Of a DNA stretch of 11,145 nt, positions 7,594-11,145 are shown piece after piece. The position numbers were made by a program, and so were the translations under genes. Position 1 is the stretch's first letter; each line of letters opens with the position of its first letter. This stretch comes from Dissophora ornata (Eukaryota; Mortierellomycota; Mortierellomycetes; Mortierellales; Mortierellaceae). The stretch lies in NCBI GenBank assembly GCA_025201705.1, contig MU617540.1, positions 1 to 11,145 on the forward strand. The letters run 5' to 3'. The notes under the pieces are model-generated. The model saw only the letters and a list, made by a program, of their open reading frames with translations. It did not search any database and was not told the origin of the DNA.

Positions 7594-10500
7594 CTAATCG
7601 TCGTCACTGCTGCTGCCCGAATCGCTGTCCGATCCTGATGAGCTCGAGCTACCGCTGGAGCTCGAAGAATAGCCATCGTTGCCAGTCGGCTGGGAACCTG
7701 CTCAATACCGAAAAGAGTAGATGACACATGGTCAGTAAATACTTTCTAGCTCTCTATAGTATCACGAACCGACAAAAACACACATGTAGCAAAATCAACA
7801 TATGCACACGTACCCTTCATGTGTGGCGCCGGCTGTTCAAACTTCTGAAGGGTTCGCTCCAGCTCCGATATCTTCTTGGATGCATCCTCCTCTGAGTACT
7901 GGACCTTGACCTTCTTGGGTGCAGGCTTCTTACGCTTTACCGCCGTGTTCTTCTTCACGTATTGGTAGAGCTTGAAAAGAGTCCTCGGATCCAGCGAATC
8001 CATATCCAACTCAATCTCCTCCTGCCCGCCATTGTCTCGCAGATGAGGCATGCTACTGTGGATGATTTGCACTACCGTCGCAAGTTTCTCGCCCTCAAAC
8101 TTGTTAATACTGTCGCTGAGCTCTTTCTTTTGTTCGAACGTGATGTTTGGAACATCGTCCTCGCTATCACTGCTCTCACTGCTGTACACAGGTCTCGAAC
8201 GCTTCACTGGCGCCTTCTTCCTCTCGGGGGCAGGAGCTTTTATGGCAGCAGGTTTGACCGGAGTTTTGGCGGGGGTCTTTGCAGCCACCTTGGGCTTGAC
8301 TGGCTTCTCCTGTGAAGGCTTAATCGTCTTTCTATCAGTCTTGTCCTTCTTCTTGGCCGCCTTCATCTGCTTTAACTTTTCAGCCAGTGTTTTCAGGTGT
8401 CTCTCCATCTCTGCAATTTTTTCATCTGTCAAGTAAAAGCAAATAAAGCCAAAAAAAAATTGCTCAGTAACCATCACCGATAACAAGCAGGGACAAAAAA
8501 AAATGTTACAATGCAAAAAGCTTTTGCACATACCAGATGAGTCAACCTCGTCCTCGTCAGATTCTACGACAAGTTCCTCAACGGCAGGTGTCGGGGCAGG
8601 TGCTGCTGGACGCTCATCCCACTTCTCATTGAACAGTTTCTCCATCTTGCGTCCCATCAGATGCACGGGGGTCCCAGCAGGATTAAATTTGAAGCAGTTC
8701 CAAAGAACAAGGCGGACATCGGCTTCAAACAACGCAGCATTGTCGTATTCATCGTCCTCCAACTTCCGGCGAACGCTTGAAAGGTCCATGGGGTTCTTAA
8801 TGACCTTTGGATAATCCGGAATATTGAGCTTTACATAATCGACGGGCTCCATGAAAGGGAACATGAACTCTGCATGGGCCTTCTTTGAAAACTCTCTGAG
8901 AATCGAATGGCAGTAGCGCAACTGAAGGTCCGATTTCCACTTTGCTGATCCCTTCTTCTTGCTAGCGGGTGCAGTTGGCATCTCCTTCGACGGGGCGTGA
9001 ATGTCGCGTTTGGGTCGGCGTTCCTCAGAGGCTGCTCGGGATTGGGAAAAGTCCATGGTTGTGTTTTCTGGTGCTGAGAAAGAGACTGGTGAAATGGGCT
9101 TGAACTCCTCTTTTTTAACAGGATCTTTCTTCGGCTTTGGCGCAGCTGGTGGTTTCTTGACCGTCTCTTTTGGAGTGGACGACGCATCAGTGACAGGCTT
9201 TGGGTTCTGTGTATCAAAAGATGGAATACAAAAAGGCTTTACAGGTTCAGCAAAAAAAAAGGCGAAATTCTTTAGGTCAGCTTCACGCAGAGCTTGTCCA
9301 TAAACAACAATGGCTTACATCTCTAGGCATGTGGCGCAAAGAACTGTGGAAAGCTGTCTCAAGATTCGATGCACAGATAGAAACAGGTGACTCCCGGCCA
9401 TTGTAGAGGAAGCAGTTGGAGAAGATGAGGTTTACATCCTTCACAAAGTCATCCACAGTATCGAATTCAAGCCCATTTAGCTTTCGCTCAACGGTGGAAA
9501 GATCCATTGGGGTTTTCACCACCAAGGGATAGTCCGGGATTTTGAGCAGTACCGGGTCGACGGGGTTCAAGAAGGCAGGGGCATCACGATGCCTCTTAAG
9601 CTGCTTGATAATGGCGGCGCAGTACTTGAGCTGCTCGCGAGTCATCACGGGCTTGCGATTTCCATTCATAGACACCTGTGCCGTATTCGAGAAATTGACA
9701 GGGAGGTTTGAGGACATCGTGATAGTTGTGGATGAAGTTTGTGGGGGCTGTGAGATCAACACCGGCTGCGAAACACAGGATGTAACAATAGGCAACAGAA
9801 GGCAACGAAAAAAAAGGGTTAGATTCCGAGTTACAGTTTTCCACTTTAAGACTCTCTCCTTGTTCCCCTTCATTGTTGCCCCCCACCCCCTCCTCCGCCA
9901 AGAATCGGAATCCATATGGCTGTTCATCACGTCCATAATTTTTTTTTTTAAATAAAATTGGTGGTGCCCGACCGTCGATATTACGTCTCGCATCTCTCGT
10001 ATCTTCGTATCTTTCTCTCTCAATATCGCTGGGGACACATGACAAAGCGCGCAGTTGCACACACACACACACACACACAGATGAATCGGCTTTATTCACC
10101 CACGACATTTTCAACATTGGTCTGCAGTAAATTTCCATCCATGATGAGTATTCACAAAAACAACCAGAACTGACCTTTGAGACGTCAATGCTATCAGGGT
10201 TCCGTGGCTCGACATTCAGTGCAACTGCTTCGGCGGAAGCAGGCGCTGGAGCTGGTGGTCCTGACAAAACATTGGTCGTAGGCACGTTTGATAAGGAATT
10301 CGGGACACTCATATCGCTATCTAGGGTCTGGTCTGGGGTACTATGGCCCAGCGGTGCAGTGAACTCGGAGCGAGCCTGGTCGAGTGAAGGCACAAGCGGG
10401 TGCTGCTCGGATGATGATGTGACAGTTGCAGTAGCGGTGGCAGTCGACATGGGAACGTGATCATCTTCCTCTGCTTTGAGTCTCTTTGGTGAGGTGTCCT

Positions 10501-10842
10501 CGGGGACATGGGCGTGCATGTCATGGGGGATAGAGACATCACTAATCAAGCAAAAGATCATTGGAGTATGATGGAAGAGCCAAAAAAAAAATATGTATAA
10601 AAAATAAAAAAAACGGCGCGCAGGGAGCAGCGTCAAATAACGTTAATACTCCTCAGATATAAATTAAATGGTGGCAAACAGGCGAAGTTACATGGGAGGG
10701 GCGATGAGAAAAAGTGGAGAGCCATAAAAGCCTAGGGAAAAAAAAGTATTTTGTAGTGGCCCCATTACCCGTTCGGCTCGCTGTTCAGGTCGGCGAGGTC
10801 ATCGAGTGGTCGCTTCTTGACCTCAACGCCGTTGGACATCAT
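7594..10842 (-). CDS. BDF1: BET-family double bromodomain protein (Bdf1/BRD-like)
   Basis: Six exons on the minus strand: 10842-10769, 10541-10175, 9765-9319, 9206-8534, 8425-7814 and 7697-7594. They join in frame to 758 aa with stop TAG. Bromodomain 1 (about 190-296) has PVDPVLLKIPDYP, KTPMDLSTVERKL and the acetyl-lysine-binding Asn in NCFLYN (N269). Bromodomain 2 (about 390-491) has FPFMEPVD, NIPDYPKVI, NPMDLSSV and NCFKFN (N471). A short coiled coil (about 521-545) and a Lys/Pro/Ala-rich basic stretch follow, then a NET domain (about 612-682, LSDSINKFEGEKLATVVQII) and a Ser/Asp-rich tail. PKRLK near residue 45 is a likely nuclear signal. The acidic Ser segment before NET (SSESSDSEDD) suits casein kinase 2. 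Known role: reads acetylated histone tails and promotes transcription with TFIID. Fungi carry one or two such genes; the symbol follows the yeast name. The first of two adjacent ATGs is used. Confidence 0.94.
10058..10079. repeat. (CA)11 microsatellite in BET intron 2
   Basis: Eleven CA units on the plus strand (GT in the sense of the gene) lie in the 409-nt second intron of the BET gene (9766-10174). Expected to vary in length between strains. Confidence 0.9.
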
Positions 10843-11145
10843 TGTAGGTCGTGTGTGTCTGTGTATGGATATATGATGTGACGAAAATGGAAGGGGGGGT
10901 GCAAAAGAGGACAGAGACAGAGAGAAAAAAAAAAAAGTCGAGTCGCGTTCCAGATGCAGATGTTAAAGGTCGAATGGATTTTGTTTCTTTCTTTGTTGTA
11001 GTTCAGATGTCAAGCAAGGAGCAGATTCTGAAAGAGTCCCGGGAATGTTAGGAGGGAAAGAGAAAATGAGACGTTTCTGTTTGTTTGCGGGGGGGAGAGG
11101 AAGGAAGGAGTAGGAAGGAAGAAAGAAACAGCGAACGAGCGAGAG
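10843..11145 (-). promoter_or_regulatory. BET gene promoter / 5' UTR region
   Basis: Upstream of the BET start, the minus strand is strongly pyrimidine-rich in two blocks (about 10887-10936 and 11049-11145, the latter with CCTT-type units). This is typical of CT-rich fungal core promoters and 5' UTRs. No clear TATA box. The context ACAATG around the start is favourable. No gene is supported on either strand here. Confidence 0.55.

Noticed and set aside
8050..8436. Long plus-strand open frames antisense to the BET gene (also at 8503-8814 and 9542-9955)
   Set aside because: They are shadows of the conserved bromodomain and NET exons on the other strand. Their Ser/Leu-rich composition mirrors Glu/Lys/Asp codons.
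9985..10028. Candidate extra exon inside the 409-nt BET intron (acceptor CCCCAG, donor GTAATA)
   Set aside because: In the phase required after the upstream exon it has a stop at its third codon (TGA), and its 44 nt would break the frame. The direct junction gives a clean protein.

Overview
This window reads as nuclear DNA of an intron-rich fungus, most likely an early-diverging filamentous one (Mucoromycota/Mortierellomycota type). That placement is inference. Its basis is four compact genes with 22 short GT-AG introns, mostly 96-143 nt, pyrimidine-rich flanks, many A/T homopolymers and microsatellites, a mitochondrial complex I assembly factor (absent from Saccharomyces-type yeasts), and a fungal-style PTM1 protein and BET protein. 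I rebuilt all four genes exon by exon. Every junction keeps the reading frame and uses GT...AG.

Layout: (1) 349-2465, minus strand: NDUFAF7/MidA-type mitochondrial methyltransferase, 7 exons, 475 aa. (2) 2842-5320, plus strand: PTM1/GPR107-type seven-transmembrane Golgi protein, 10 exons, 451 aa. It is head-to-head with gene 1 across a 376-bp shared promoter region. (3) 5567-6738, minus strand: NBP35/NUBP1 cytosolic Fe-S scaffold P-loop NTPase, 3 exons, 316 aa. It is tail-to-tail with PTM1 over 246 bp. (4) 7594-10842, minus strand: BET-family double-bromodomain protein (Bdf1/BRD-like), 6 exons, 758 aa. It lies upstream of NBP35 in the same orientation, separated by 855 bp that hold a 97-bp interrupted A tract. 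The ends of the window (1-348 and 10843-11145) are flanking DNA with no gene I can support.

The four genes are housekeeping genes without an obvious shared pathway: complex I assembly, Golgi membrane traffic, cytosolic Fe-S assembly and acetyl-histone reading. NDUFAF7 and NBP35 both bear on Fe-S-dependent metabolism, but their proximity looks incidental. I found no mobile element, RNA gene, biosynthetic cluster or evidence of an undescribed system. The points worth a second look concern gene architecture: a stop-free 108-nt intron and an open 409-nt intron in the BET gene, closely packed convergent 3' ends, a divergent promoter, and an acceptor site with an A run where pyrimidines are expected.
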